From Plantago major (lineage: Eukaryota; Streptophyta; Magnoliopsida; Lamiales; Plantaginaceae), in contig CM048841.1 in assembly GCA_026545765.1 (NCBI GenBank), forward strand, positions 74,522,217-74,586,216: a stretch of DNA of 64,000 nt, in the 5' to 3' direction. Each line of letters begins with the position of its first letter. The first letter of the stretch is position 1. Below are positions 10,209-21,452 of the stretch, piece after piece. Below the pieces are notes generated by a model. It ran no database searches. It was not told the origin of the DNA and was given only the letters and a program-made list of their open reading frames with translations. The translations under genes were made by a program, and so were the position numbers.

Positions 10209-11015
10209 TTATGTTTCTTCTTTTCCTTTTGAATCTTTGATCTGGGCAATCATGACATGATTGGCAACCTCCTGCGCACTCTTGGTCTCTAATTCTGCTT
10301 TTTCTGGATAATCCACCAGGAAGTCGGCCAGCACTTGTGCTTTTTTGGCAGATGGAGCTTGATACCCAATATCGTATTCACTTAACTCAATGGCCCATTT
10401 GGACAGGCGTCCTGACTGATCAGGTTTACCTAGGACATGTTTGAGCGGCTCATTTGTGAGGACCACAATCCGATGAGACTTGATGTAAGGCTTTAGTCGC
10501 TGTGCAGTGTAAACCAGTGCGAAGGCGAGCTTCTCAATCTTGACATATCTGGCCTCAGAGCCTGCGAGGGCTTTGCTCAAATAATAGATCGGTAAATGCT
10601 CGTTGCCTTGTATCCACACCAGTACAGAACTCATTGCCTCGTCAGTAGTGGCCAGATAAAGGTAGAGGGGTTCAGCCTCTACTGGTTTAGACAAGAGGGG
10701 TGGTGAGAGGAGGTATTTTTTCAAGTTTTCCAGGGCCTCTTCACATTCCTTTGTCCATTCAAACTTACTACCTTTTCTTAGAATCCTGAAGAAGGGTAAA
10801 TTCTTTTCGGCGGACTTTGAGATGAAACGGCTCAATGCCATCACCTTTCCCAAAAGCTTCTGAACTTCATTGATAGTCTTTGGCTGTGGTAGGTCCAAGA
10901 TCGCCTTTATTTTCTCTGGGTTAGCACTGATGCCTCTTTTTGTGACCATGTAGCCAAGGAATTTTCCTCCTTTTACTCCGATTGTACACTTTTCAGGGTT
11001 CAACTTCATTCCGTA
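10209..11015 (-). pseudogene. G1 reverse transcriptase thumb/connection and first RNase H
   Basis: A 266-codon open stretch continuing pol. It starts with [20 protein letters not shown], typical of the gypsy reverse transcriptase after the catalytic palm, followed by [17 protein letters not shown]. It then enters the gypsy RNase H with [13 protein letters not shown] and [10 protein letters not shown] stop codon at 11013-11015 separates it from the palm domain in 11016-12725. After the RNase H comes a linker rich in Lys and Glu. Confidence 0.87.
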
Positions 11016-12725
11016 TTACCGAAGGATGGAAAAACAATTATTAAGGTGTTCGATGTGCTCCTCTTCAGTCTTGCTTTTTACAAGCATGCCATCCACATAG
11101 ACTTCCATGGTTTTACCCAACTCTTCTTTGAACATCTTATTCACCAACCGTTGGTATGTAGCCCCTGCGTTCTTGAGGCCAAATGGCATGACCTTGAAGC
11201 AGTAGACCCCTCCTGCCGCAAAGAAGGCTGTCTTTTTTATGTCTTCCTGAGCCATCCTGATTTGGTAGAAGCCTTGATATGCGTCCATGATGCTCAGGAG
11301 CGCACATCCTGCAGTAGAATCAACCAGTTGGTCTATGCGTGTTAATGGATAAGGATCCTTTGGACAAAATTTGTTGAGTCTAGTGAAGTCGTTGCACATT
11401 CTCCACTTTCCCGGAGCTTTTTCTACGAGGACCACGTTACAAACCCAATCAGAGTATCTGACCTCTTCGATATGTCCTGCTTTCATTAACTTGTCCACCT
11501 CTCCTGCTATGATAGCATCCTCAACTGGTCCAAAGTCTTTTCTCTTTTGCCGGATGTGCTTTACCGTTGGATCCATGTTCAGACGGTGAACTGCGATCCT
11601 CGGGTCTATCCCCTTGAGATCATCTGTGCTCCAAGCAAAGATATCGCGATTGTCTCGAAGGCACGTGATGAGCTTCATCTCCACTTCCGTGCTCATCTCC
11701 GTTCCAATTCGAGTTGTCTTTTCCAAGTCCCCTTCAATCAATTGAACCTCTTTCAAGGCTTCATGAGGTTCTATCCTAGCCGTTTTGGGGAACTTTTCTC
11801 TGAGTGACCCAATACCAATTTCTTCCATTGGGGGCGTTAGAGTCGCGGGAGAGTGGCCTCTAGGACTCTTAGTGACTGAAAGAACCGGTACTGTGGCCCC
11901 TCTGGTTGACATGATGTAGCATTCCCAGGCTTCTCTAACGTTGCCCACTTCCAAACCCACGCCATTCGGGGTTGGGAACTTTACCCTGTTGTGCAGGGGA
12001 GAAGCAATTGCCCTGAATTGGTTAAGTCCCGGGCGGCCTAAGATCACATTATAGTCGAAGGTGCTATCGACTACCACGAAGAGGATTATCTTAGTCACCC
12101 TTGTCGGAAAGGTGCCCATAGAGACTTGTAGTGGTATACTCCCAATGGGACGTACTACAGATCCTCCAAAACCCATCAACGAAGTGTACACTCGTCCAAA
12201 TTGTATTTTTCCTAAGTGCATTTGCTCCACGGTCCTTTTGGATATGACATTGGAAGAACTTCCTGTGTCGACCAGTACTTTGTTGACCTTGTAAGTGGCA
12301 ATCACTAGAGAGACAACCAAAGGAAAGTCGGGGTCCTTGAAATCTCCCCCGCCAGACGTTGGTGGGGGGACTTCGCTGTCATCAAAGGTGATGGCGTTTG
12401 TGCCCTTCAGGGCTGAAGGAGCATAAGCTCTATCGTTGTTTCTCAAGTGCTGCGCGGTCCTTTCCCTTGCATTTCGACTATCTCCCCCAGTTGGTCCTCC
12501 TGCAATGGCGTTGATAACTCCACTATAGGCGAGGTTTTCCATTTCCATATCATCGCGGTATTCTTGGTATCTTCGGGCATGCTGAAGTGGGATCTCTGCT
12601 GGAGGTGGTGGTAAAGACCCTGTCGGAGGTTCTGAACCACGCTCCTCCCTTCTTTGTTCATTCTTCCGATGTCTAGAAGGTTCCTCTTCATATATGGGTT
12701 CTTTCAGCTTCCCACTTCTTACCAA
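11016..12725 (-). pseudogene. G1 protease and reverse transcriptase palm
   Basis: A 569-codon open stretch. Residues 1-120 are a charged, Pro-rich end of gag. The aspartic protease follows with VLVDTGSSSNVIS (catalytic DTG at 153-155) and VILGRPGLNQFRA. Reverse transcriptase begins after the DIFAWSTDDLKGIDP block and shows KWRMCNDFTRLNKFCPKD, then FGLKNAGATYQRLVNKMF. The catalytic box at residues 543-546 reads YVDG, so the second metal-binding Asp is missing (codon GGC at 11088-11090); the related element G2 has YVDD at this place. The frame is otherwise intact, so this change alone should abolish polymerase activity. It ends at a stop just after CFSILR. Confidence 0.9.
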
Positions 12726-14404
12726 TCTCTCTATTTATGTCTTCAGCTGGACACAATCCTCGGTTAAATGACCTTTTTGCTTATGAAACCTACAGTAGTC
12801 CTTAGAAGATTTGTTCTTCTTGTTGCTCCTGGCAGGTTTTGGCCATTGTATGTCCAAGTCCTTCTCACCATAGAAGCCAAGATGTCGGATCTTGGTCTGT
12901 TGAGGCGAGTATACTCGGCGTATCTCCTTGGTGGAGTTCTTTCTCTGCGGAATTCCCTCTTATCTATAAGCTCCCTTTTTTGTTCAAACTTTCCCTGGCG
13001 AGGAGGAGGCTCTTGTCGTACTTGTTCTTTCCCCTTTTTTATCCCCGCTCTTATCGGGACATTTCGTCGGTGCTCTTCTCCATACAAGACTCCTTCGCAG
13101 ATATCTTCCAAGTACTTTTCAGTGGTGATTTCTTCGTTGGAAAGCTTTCTTCTGAGCTCATCATTATAAGTGTTAGCATATAGGTGTCGGACCCGTTCTT
13201 TGATGCTATGAGGTTCTACCTGTCGCACTTCGACGTTGAAGCGATCGAGAAAGGTTCTAAGGTCCTCATGCTCCTTCTGGATTATTCCTGCCAGGTGCTC
13301 AACTGTCCTCTTCCTTTTCTTTGCTTTCTCAAATCATTTTAGGAAAAGGGAAGCAACATCCGTATAAGATTTGATGGAACCATTAGGCATTGAGGTCCAC
13401 CAATCCATTGCTTCCCCAAAGAGTGTCGTGGAGAAATTGAGAGCTTTCATGTTATCATTCAGGCCGTTGGTTTCCATCTTACTTTCGTACCTAGTAAGGT
13501 GCCCCACATGAGAAGTATCTCCAAAATAGTGCTCAAGGTTTGGAATAACGCAGTCAGGGCGCTTTCTTTCTTTTCTGATCTCGTCGCACAGAGGGTTGGG
13601 AGTTTTAACAGTCACCTTCTCATGTGCTTTTACCATCTTGCTCAGGGTGGCAATTTATGTTTCCAAGGCCTTATGTTGGAGGTAAATCTGCTCGGCTGTT
13701 AGCTTCTCACCAGTCCTGGGGTTGATGGCTACATCGGGAGGAAGATCACCGATTGGGACTATTGGGATGCTTTCCGCCACATGATCTCTTGGTGCTTGTT
13801 GTTGAGCTCCTCGCCGACTAGTTCCCACTTAATCTACTCGTGGCACTTCTGGACTTCTTCCTCGTTGTTCGTGAGAGGCGGCGGCCCTTCTATTGAGAAG
13901 ATTCCTCAGATCTTCCGGTTGAGCTTGTTCCCCCAGACGTTGTTGGATAGGACGGTGCTCATTCCTTGACTATGCGGGTTCGGCTTGCCTCGGAATTGCC
14001 AAAGGTGGAGTAGGTTGAGGAGGCTGGAGGTTGTTTGATCCAAAGCATCCTTGAATAGTGGTGAGTAAGAGGCCGAACTGGTTCTCATTCATCCTAAATT
14101 CACTAGGACGAATGATCTGCCCATTTGGAAGGGTAAAGTTTCTTCCTGGAGGAGGACCATGTGTTCCTGGCGGAGGGACCTGTCTTTCGTCCCCAAGCAC
14201 CTGGATCCTTATCGGCGGATTAGTGGCTCTTTCCTCACCAGAAGAGAGACTAGCAGTATGGCCATCGCTTGCACAATCCATTGTATCTCTTGGAGGGACG
14301 CTTGCTATCCTATCTCTCCTAGTAAGAGGTCCACCCCGTTGTCGTGGAGCAGGCGTACCAATTGCAGTGGCGTTGGTTCTTGCGAACCTTCTTGTTCTTG
14401 CCAT
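12726..14404 (-). pseudogene. G1 gag
   Basis: Structural protein of the virus-like particle. It begins MARTRRFARTNATAIGT at 14404, 51 bases after the LTR. The N-terminal 144 codons end in a stop; the conserved retrotransposon gag core (PNLEHYFGDTSHVGHLTRY and AMDWWTSMP) is at 13636-13334; the next part (EPHSIKERVRHLYANTYNDE) is at 13228 and below. A zinc-knuckle-like block YCRFH..KGHLTEDC sits at about 12790-12745 across a frameshift, followed by a TAA before the protease ORF. At least three stops or shifts break the frame. Confidence 0.85.
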
Positions 14405-14435
14405 TACTGAAGAGAACGAAACTTTTTGTTAAGAT

Positions 14436-14455
14436 TCCCACAGACGGCACCAAAA
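14436..14455 (-). other. G1 primer binding site
   Basis: Directly inside the 5' LTR, minus strand, TTTTGGTGCCGTCTGTGGGA. G2 has nearly the same 20 bases after its 5' LTR (44527-44546). Both resemble the tRNA-complementary sites of plant Tat-type elements; I cannot name the tRNA with certainty. Confidence 0.7.
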
Positions 14456-15400
14456 TGTGGAGGGTCTAATTCCCCAACTACTTAGAGATTATTTAACTCC
14501 ACGGGTAAGGGCCAAGATAAGAAGCTACGTCTAGCGTAAGAGCCAATGCGTAAGAACCAGCAACCTTGAACTTGGTAAGAACCTGCACAAGTGACTTGAG
14601 TGGGGGGGGGGTTAGGACCCGGTTTGCAAAGTGTCAAACCGGTTAGAGACTTTACTCAAGAGTGACTGAAGATCTACTTTGTATAATGCTCGGGATTAGG
14701 TTCGTAAGATGACTTACCTCTTGTTTGGGGAAGTGTGCCCTATTTATAGGCTTTCTTCCAAGTGTAAGGCTTCCCTAGGATCGTGCCAAGTGTAAGGCTC
14801 CGATTGTGCCACCAAGTCATGTTTTAGGCCCATAGCCCAATAATGATATTTAGCCCATGCCATTTTGGGCTTTTAGGGGTAGTTTAGTCATTATTGGAAG
14901 AGTTTTGGAGGATGTGACATAGTCTGCCAAGATCCGAGGTTCGGAGAGGTTGGTCCGGACGCATGGTCTGGACCATATTGGGTTGTCGGATGAGGAAGTC
15001 CTTCCAAGCCTGCCCAAGTCTTCCGATTCGGAACTCAAGGTTCGGACCCCCTACTTTCTGGTGCCTGTCTGCTTGGTTGCTTGTGAGATTGTCATGGTGG
15101 ATCCGAGTGGTCGTCCGTATCGGAGGCCTCAGGTTGGAGATAGTACTGTTCAAGCACTATGTCTCTTTTTCCAGAGAGGCTCGGACCCAGTTGGGTCGGA
15201 CCTGAGACTCCTAGGTCGGACCTAGTAAGCTTTAGATCCTTTGTACCTCTTCTTCTAAGGTGGGTCGGACCATGGTTGGTCTGCCCGGATCGGATCGTTG
15301 GCTCGGACTAACGTGTCTCGGATCCATTGGATGACTTAGGACGCCTTAGAATTCGTTCCAAGGGCTCCTATGACGGATTGGACATATTTTCGTATCAACA
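14456..15400 (-). repeat. G1 5' LTR (right end in window)
   Basis: 945 bp, the mate of 941-1890. It has TG...CA ends, a minus-strand TATA box at 14740-14749, and is followed by target duplication ATTTC at 15401-15405. Being upstream of gag in the element's direction, it should carry the active promoter. Confidence 0.93.
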
Positions 15401-15561
15401 ATTTCTACACTTATCTATCTTAAAGTCTTTCGCGCTCTGAATTTAAGTATCAGAAACCCCCCAGGTTTCTGAGAAATTGTGTTTATCGACAGAAGTTTTA
15501 AAAGACTATTCACCCCCCCCCCCTCCTCTAGTCTTTTACTTTGCCGTTATCTGGACCAACA
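15401..15561 (+). repeat. S 5' LTR, right part
   Basis: Continues the S LTR interrupted at 940 and aligns with 28329-28490 of the 3' LTR, including a poly-C run and the terminal TTTGCCGTTAT...CCAACA. The LTR end at 15561 is followed not by a primer site but by the tail of gag. Confidence 0.9.
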
Positions 15562-15794
15562 ACTCTCTGAACACCCCTATTCGGAAAGGTGTTAGTACTG
15601 AAACTGCAGAAATAGGAAATAATATCTGCTTCTATTGTCAAAAGCCTGGTCACTTCAAGAGAAATTGTCCTGCTTTAAACAAGCTCAAGACAGGTGACAA
15701 GAAGGACAAAAGAAATTTCAAAAGAAATAAAAGGGCCTTACTGATTGAAGAAAGGAAGAAGATTCGAATTCAACTTGATGCTCTAGACATTTAG
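15562..15794 (+). pseudogene. S gag remnant with zinc knuckle
   Basis: Codes for the nucleocapsid part of gag: CFYCQKPGHFKRNCP fits C-X2-C-X4-H-X4-C, followed by a Lys/Arg-rich tail. It begins immediately after the 5' LTR, so the primer site, the leader and most of gag are missing, which implies a deletion with one end exactly at or near the LTR edge. It ends at a stop at 15792-15794. Confidence 0.8.
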
Positions 15795-15898
15795 ACAGAT
15801 TCTGAAGATGGAGATTCAGATGACTCAAACCTACCATCACCAGAATTGTGTGGAATCACCCACGATGTAATCGACTTCGGCCTTAAGAAGAATGAAAT

Positions 15899-17144
15899 GT
15901 GTGGAGTTCTTTGAGATTCTTTGGTCCAGACATCTCCAACATTGAAATATGTCTTATGGCTGATGAGGTAACTAACAATTCAAAATTTCTGTACTATGAG
16001 AGTGATGATGGAATTGGGGATCTGGAGTTGGTCAAGAGTGAACTGGATCGTTATAAGAAAGAATTTCTAGAAGCACAATCCAAAGCCAGAATTCTAGAGG
16101 AAAGCACAAAAACTCTTGAAGAAGAGGTTTCTGAGCTAACCAGAGTATCTGAGAACAAGAACGCTGAAATAGCCGTTCTGAAAGCTCAGATATCTGAGAA
16201 TGAAAATTCTCACAAACTAGCCTTGGATGAACTTAATGAGAAAATGAAGAAGCTGCTTTCCGAGAATGAAGAACTCAGAAAGAAAGAGCTATCCTTCCAA
16301 TCTTATGCAAAGGCTAGTGACACTTTCACTGAGGTTCAATCCTATCTGAGAGACCCCTCTGAGAAAGGTGGACTTGGACTTGATGAACAATCAAGTAATT
16401 CATCTACTCTGAAGAAGAGTGATGAAAGGTTGACCTTTGTGAAAAGTCAACAGAATGGTTCTTCAACCACCTATAGCATTGGTCAGAAAGCTAGGGTAGT
16501 TGACAAAGGAAAAAGGAGTTGCAACCCAGTCTTTGAAAGAACAACAAGTTCACAAGAAACATGTGGATAAGGTTTCTGAAAAGAAACACAACCCTCAGAC
16601 ATGCAACCATCCACATTGCTACATTACTAGGAAGGGAAAAATTGCTGGAATAGGAAAATTCTCTACTGTACAATTTTATGAAAATAAAGATGGTGCAGAA
16701 ACTAGTAAGGCTTCTGAAGAACGCATTCAGAAAGCCAAAGGTGTTCGAAATGGCATTGGCTATCGTGCTATTGGAAAGGTCCTTCTACAACAATATAAGG
16801 AAGGGCAAGAACAATGGCGCAAGGCTGATATTGCACATAGCAATAGACAGAAGTGGAAGAAATCTCATGCCACTAAAAAACTGATTGCCAGATCTAGAAG
16901 GAACCTGGCCAGAACGGCTAAGTTTGCTGAAAAGCAATCCCAGAAACCCAGGGTCCAGAAAGCACCAAAGGGAACACCTAGAAACACCCCAAGAAGGAAG
17001 ATTGAGATCAAAATTACTGATTCTAGTGCATCTCCTTCTGATCAAGCTAGACAAAAACAAACTCCCAAGAAATTCACTAAAATGTGGATTCCTATTGGAA
17101 GAATGTTTAGTCTAAGTGGTTCTATCTCTGAGGCAAGAACCTAA
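15899..17144 (+). pseudogene. S gag-pol linker: coiled coil and basic region
   Basis: 15899-16570 encodes a long Glu/Lys/Leu heptad-like coiled coil (LEEEVSELTRVSENKNAEIA). A frame change near 16500-16570 leads to 16500-17144, a Lys/Arg-rich region with HPQTCNHPHCYITRKGK-like text, in which a Cys/His cluster can be seen. Siviruses-type elements often have an extended gag with coiled coils at this place. No enzyme motif is present. Confidence 0.6.
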
Positions 17145-17189
17145 CTCCTGCTTCCTGTTTTGTGCAGAACGCCTCATGGACTAAGGCTC

Positions 17190-18606
17190 AATGGCTATTT
17201 GATAGTTGATGCGGAAAGCACATGACAGGAGACAAAGCAAATCTGGTCAACTACAAAGCTTGCAACACTGGACCAGACATCAGATTTGCTGGACGAGAAT
17301 TAATCACTCTCTGGGATTTGGCAACGTCAAATTGGGATCATTAACAATCACTGACGTATTACATGTTAAAGGTTTGAAATATAATCTATTTAGCATGAGC
17401 CAGTTTGCAGACAAGGGTTTCATTGTGAAATTCAAAGCAAAGTATTGCAAACTTATTGACAATGAGTCAAAGCAAACAGTCTTGGTTGCTCGGCGGAAAG
17501 GTAGTCTTTATGTTGCTGATTGGGCTTCTGCCACAGCTAAAGAATGTCTCATGGTGAGTCAATCAGGACACACAGAAGAGCACTGGCTATGGCACAAAAG
17601 AATGAGTCACTTGAATTTCAAAACTCTGAACAAACTTGCCAAGAAAGAGTTAGTGGTTGGCCTTCCCAAAACATCTTTCAGAAAGGATGGTATCTGTTCT
17701 GCCTGTCAGATGGGGAAACAATCCAAGATCTCTTTCAAGTCCAAAACCAGACACTCTAGTGTTATACCACTACAACTATTACACATAGATCTTTTTGAAT
17801 TATCTGTAACTAGTTATGCAGGAAAGAAGTATGGTCTGGTTGTTGTAGATGACTTCTCAAGATTCACTTGGGTTGTCTTTCTGAAGCACAAATCTGATGC
17901 TAGGGTGGAGATACCAAACTTGCTGAATAAGCTTAAAGTCATGAAAAATGACAAGGTATCTACAATCAGAACAGACCATGGTACTGAGTTTGTCAACCAG
18001 TACATAAAGGAGTTTTGTACCAACAAAGGTATACAACACTAACTTTCCTCAGTGATAACACCACAACAAAATGGTGTTGCAGAAAGGAAAAATAGAACCC
18101 TTAAAGAAGTAGCAAGGACAATGCTAGCTTACACTGAAATAAGTGAATTTTATTGGGTTGAAGCTGTAAACACAGCATGCTATACTCAGAACAGATGTTT
18201 GATAAACAAACACCATGACAAGACCCCTTATGAACTCTTGGTTGGAAGACCCCCAAATATCAAACATCTGAAAGTGTTTGGTTGTAGATGTTTTGTTCTT
18301 AACAATGGAAAAGAGTATCTAAGAACATTTCAACCAAAGGCAAATAAAGGTGTGTTTCTTGGTTATTCTATGAATAGCAAAGCTTACAGAGTTTACAACA
18401 AAAGAACTAAAAAGATTGAAGAATCAGTTCATGTTGTATTCTATGAAGGAAGCAAGAAAACACTCCTTGCTGATGAACTCTCAGAAAGGTTCAAGAAACT
18501 AATGATAAAGGATTCTGAAGAAGAACCCTCAGAAAGGAAAAACATCATTATGGAAAGAGAGGATGACTCTGACGAAGAAAAGCATGAAATGCCTAGTAAC
18601 AACTAG
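17190..18606 (+). pseudogene. S protease and integrase
   Basis: The protease active-site block reads W-L-F-D-S-stop-C-G-K-H-M-T-G-D. The TGA at 17207-17209 stands at the Gly position of the D-S/T-G motif. The GAG-pre-integrase block follows (HWLWHKRMSHLNFKTLNKLA and CSACQMGKQ). The integrase core shows LLHIDLFE with the first Asp, VVDDFSRFTWV, IRTDHGTEFVN with the second Asp, and TPQQNGVAERKNRTLKE with Glu. A stop at 18040-18042 falls between the second and third acidic residues. The C-terminal part reads KANKGVFLGYSMNSKAYRVYN to a stop at 18604-18606. Confidence 0.9.
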
Positions 18607-20471
18607 ATGACTCTCAAACATGATGAAGAATTTCCTATGAGAATTTCAGAAATGGAAACTGAAGATATTCATCAGAGAGCTAACTCTGGAAATGATCTCT
18701 CTGAAAGACATGTTCCAGAAAGCTCTTACACTGAGCAAGTGTTAGACATTCACTGCCCTTCTGAGGTGCAAAATGTCTTAGATACTGAAGAAGTATCAAG
18801 TCATAATCATAGTGATTCACAATCAGATCACTTGGATATTGACCCTACTAGCCCTAAACCAATGATGATATGGATTAAGGATTATCCTGCAAAAGATGTA
18901 ATTGGTCCGATTTATCAAGGTGTTAGGACTAGGAGAGCAATAGCTGAAAATACTAATTCTCTCTTTGGATGTTTTATCTCAAACATTGAACCTAAAACTA
19001 TAGAAGAAGCATTAAGAGACCAAGACTGGATCTCAGCAATGCAAGAAGAGTTGGATCAATTTGAGAGAAACAAAGTCTGGAAACTAGTTCCATTTGTAGA
19101 AGGAATATTTGTAATTGGAACAAAGTGGGTTTTCAGAAACAAGATGAATGAATCTGGTGAAATAACCAGAAACAAAGCAAGGTTGGTTGCCAAGGGATTC
19201 ACCCAGACTGAAGGTCTAGATTTTGATGAGTCATATGCACCAGTTGCCAGATTGGATGCAATATGACTCTTTCTGGCATTTGCAGCTCATAAAGACTTTA
19301 AAGTTTATCAGATGGATGTTAAGAGTGCATTCTTAAATGGTGAACTTGCTGAAGAATTCTATGTTGAGAAACCACCTGGCTTTGAAGTTTCCTCAGAAAG
19401 TAGAATGGTCTATAAGCTACAGAAAGACTACCTTTCCGCCGAGCAAGAGCATGGTATGACACTTTGGCCAAATACCTTCTGAAAAGTGGTTTCAAGAAAG
19501 GCGAAGTTGATAAAACCTTATTTACTTTAAATCATGATGGGAAACTACTCTTAGTTCAAGTATACGTTGATGATATCATATTTGGATCTAAGGACAAGCA
19601 ACTTTGTGAGGACTTTGCAAATCTCATGAAAAGTAAGTTTGAGATGAGCATGATGGGAGAATTGAACTATTTCCTAGGATTGCAAGTCAAGCAACTCAAT
19701 GATGGAATATTCATTAGTCAGACAAAGAATGCAAAAGACATGCTCACAAAGTTCAATCTTAAGCCTTCTGAAAAGAATGCTAAGATACCCATGAGCATAG
19801 GAACCAAGATGACCTATACTGAATCAGACAAGAGTGTTGAAGAACATAAGTATAGGAAATCGATAGGTTCACTACTTTACCTTACTGCAAGCAGACCTGA
19901 TATCCAATATGCAGTTAGAGTGTGTGCCAGGTTTCAAACAAATCCAATGCAATCACACTACAACATTGCTATGAAAATATTAAGGTATGTGAAAGGTATA
20001 GTAGATGTAGGTTTGTGGTATCCTAAATAAAGTGGATTGAGTTTGGCTAGTTACTCAGATGTTGATTATGCTGGATCAATGCTTGATAGGAAAAGTACCT
20101 CAGGAACTTGTCAGTTTCTGGGAACTAGACTTATCTCATGGTTTAGCAAGAAGCAAAACTCAATTGCAACCTCTGCTACAGAGGCTGAATATATTGCTAC
20201 TGGTTGTTGTGCAACACAAATTCTGTGGATTCAACAACAACTCAGAGACTATGGACTCAATGAAGAGAAAACTCCCATTTTCTGTGATAACACAAGTGCT
20301 ATTGCAATCACACAGAACCCCAAGTTCCATGCCAGAACAAAGCATATTGATGTTAGACACCACTTCATCAGAGACCATGTTGAAAAAGACAATATAGAGA
20401 TACTCAAGATTGGCACAGAAGACCAACTTGCAGATATCTTCACCAAGCCCTACAAGAAAGCCGGATCTTGA
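18607..20471 (+). pseudogene. S reverse transcriptase and RNase H
   Basis: After an acidic linker the polymerase begins with [18 protein letters not shown] and [18 protein letters not shown], then a TGA near 19264. It continues with YQMDVKSAFLNGELAEEFY, a frameshift near 19430-19450, and the catalytic box YVDD at 19563-19574. RNase H covers 20037-20471 with DRKSTSGTCQFLG, ATEAEYIA, FCDNTSAIAI and RTKHIDVRHHFIRD. A stop at 20028-20030 separates the two. The gene order, with polymerase after integrase, confirms copia type. Confidence 0.92.
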
Positions 20472-21452
20472 CTTTAAGACATAGTCTTGGGTTAATGGAG
20501 ATGCCTAAGGACTGAAAAATATCCTGAATCTCTAAAGTCTGAGTAAGTGAGGTAGAAAAGAAGTAGGCCTCTGAGAACAGGTTCTCAGAAAACCAAGATG
20601 ATAAGAAGTGATGCAAAGCTTTCTGAGTAGCAACACTCATAAAGGCAAAACATTTCTGGAACGGGTATCCAGAAAGACAAACGTTGGTACACACTCAATA
20701 AGTAAATAAGACCAAAAAAAAAAAATTTACTTACTAAGAGTGGGTCAAATACATTCAAACAACTGAAGCTTCTGACACTTGAATTCAAAAAACTATTTAG
20801 TCATAAAAAGAAAAGACACACAAAGCCCGAAAAAGTATAAGTTCTGAAAGTCAAACTTGTCCAATGGCTTGTATTTTTGCCATTTTTATGATAAACAATA
20901 TAAGATAAGGACTTGACACTCAGAGTGATAAATTCAAACGATTAAGTGTTCTTACTCTTTACTAAGTGACATATTGAATGTAACTTGTCAAAAATCCATC
21001 AAGTCGGCACAATGCCATTTGTTGATTGATATCATTTCAAAGTATTCAATATAAGCCCTTGATGAATAAACGTTTGATCTCAATGGTTGAGATTAAAACA
21101 AAGCAAGTACTGTCTGTTGAGAAATGCAGACACGACCCACTACGCATTTAATGAAAAAGTACGTGATACCACGCCTATGCAGACATAAAGACACGCATTC
21201 ATATTCAGTTGTATGTATGTTGTATATATGTACATTTTGTTTGATATATATATAGGACTTGGATAAAAGACAAACACTTTTACCAATTCCGAAATTTCAT
21301 ACTTGCATCAAAATAGCAAAACCTCTCAAGATTTCTGCAAAACCCCTTCTGCAACTCAACTTCTTGTGTTTAGTCTTCTGAAAAGACAGACTAATCCAGA
21401 TTAATCTTGCAAAACCCCTCTGAAAACACTCACCCAAGACTCTATATAAGAG
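20472..21452 (+). other. S spacer between pol and third ORF, with promoter-like TATA
   Basis: No coding sequence recognised. A TATATATATAGG run at 21245-21256 lies about 200 bases before the ATG at 21453, and the bases between look like an A/C-rich plant leader. This could be a separate promoter for the third ORF. The spacer is AT-rich and contains an A11 run near 20715. Confidence 0.5.

Larger units (their letters stand above)
941..15400 (-). mobile_element. Tat-type Ty3/gypsy retrotransposon G1, complete, minus strand
   Basis: A 14.5-kb element bounded by two near-identical LTRs (941-1890 and 14456-15400) with TG...CA ends and a perfect 5-bp target duplication. Read on the minus strand the order is LTR, primer site, gag, protease, reverse transcriptase, RNase H, a second RNase H, integrase, long 3' region, polypurine tract, LTR. 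RNase H before integrase is the gypsy order. Two RNase H domains and an extra ORF in antisense orientation are hallmarks of the plant Tat lineage. All ORFs have stops or frameshifts, but the two LTRs differ little, so insertion appears relatively recent. Confidence 0.92.
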
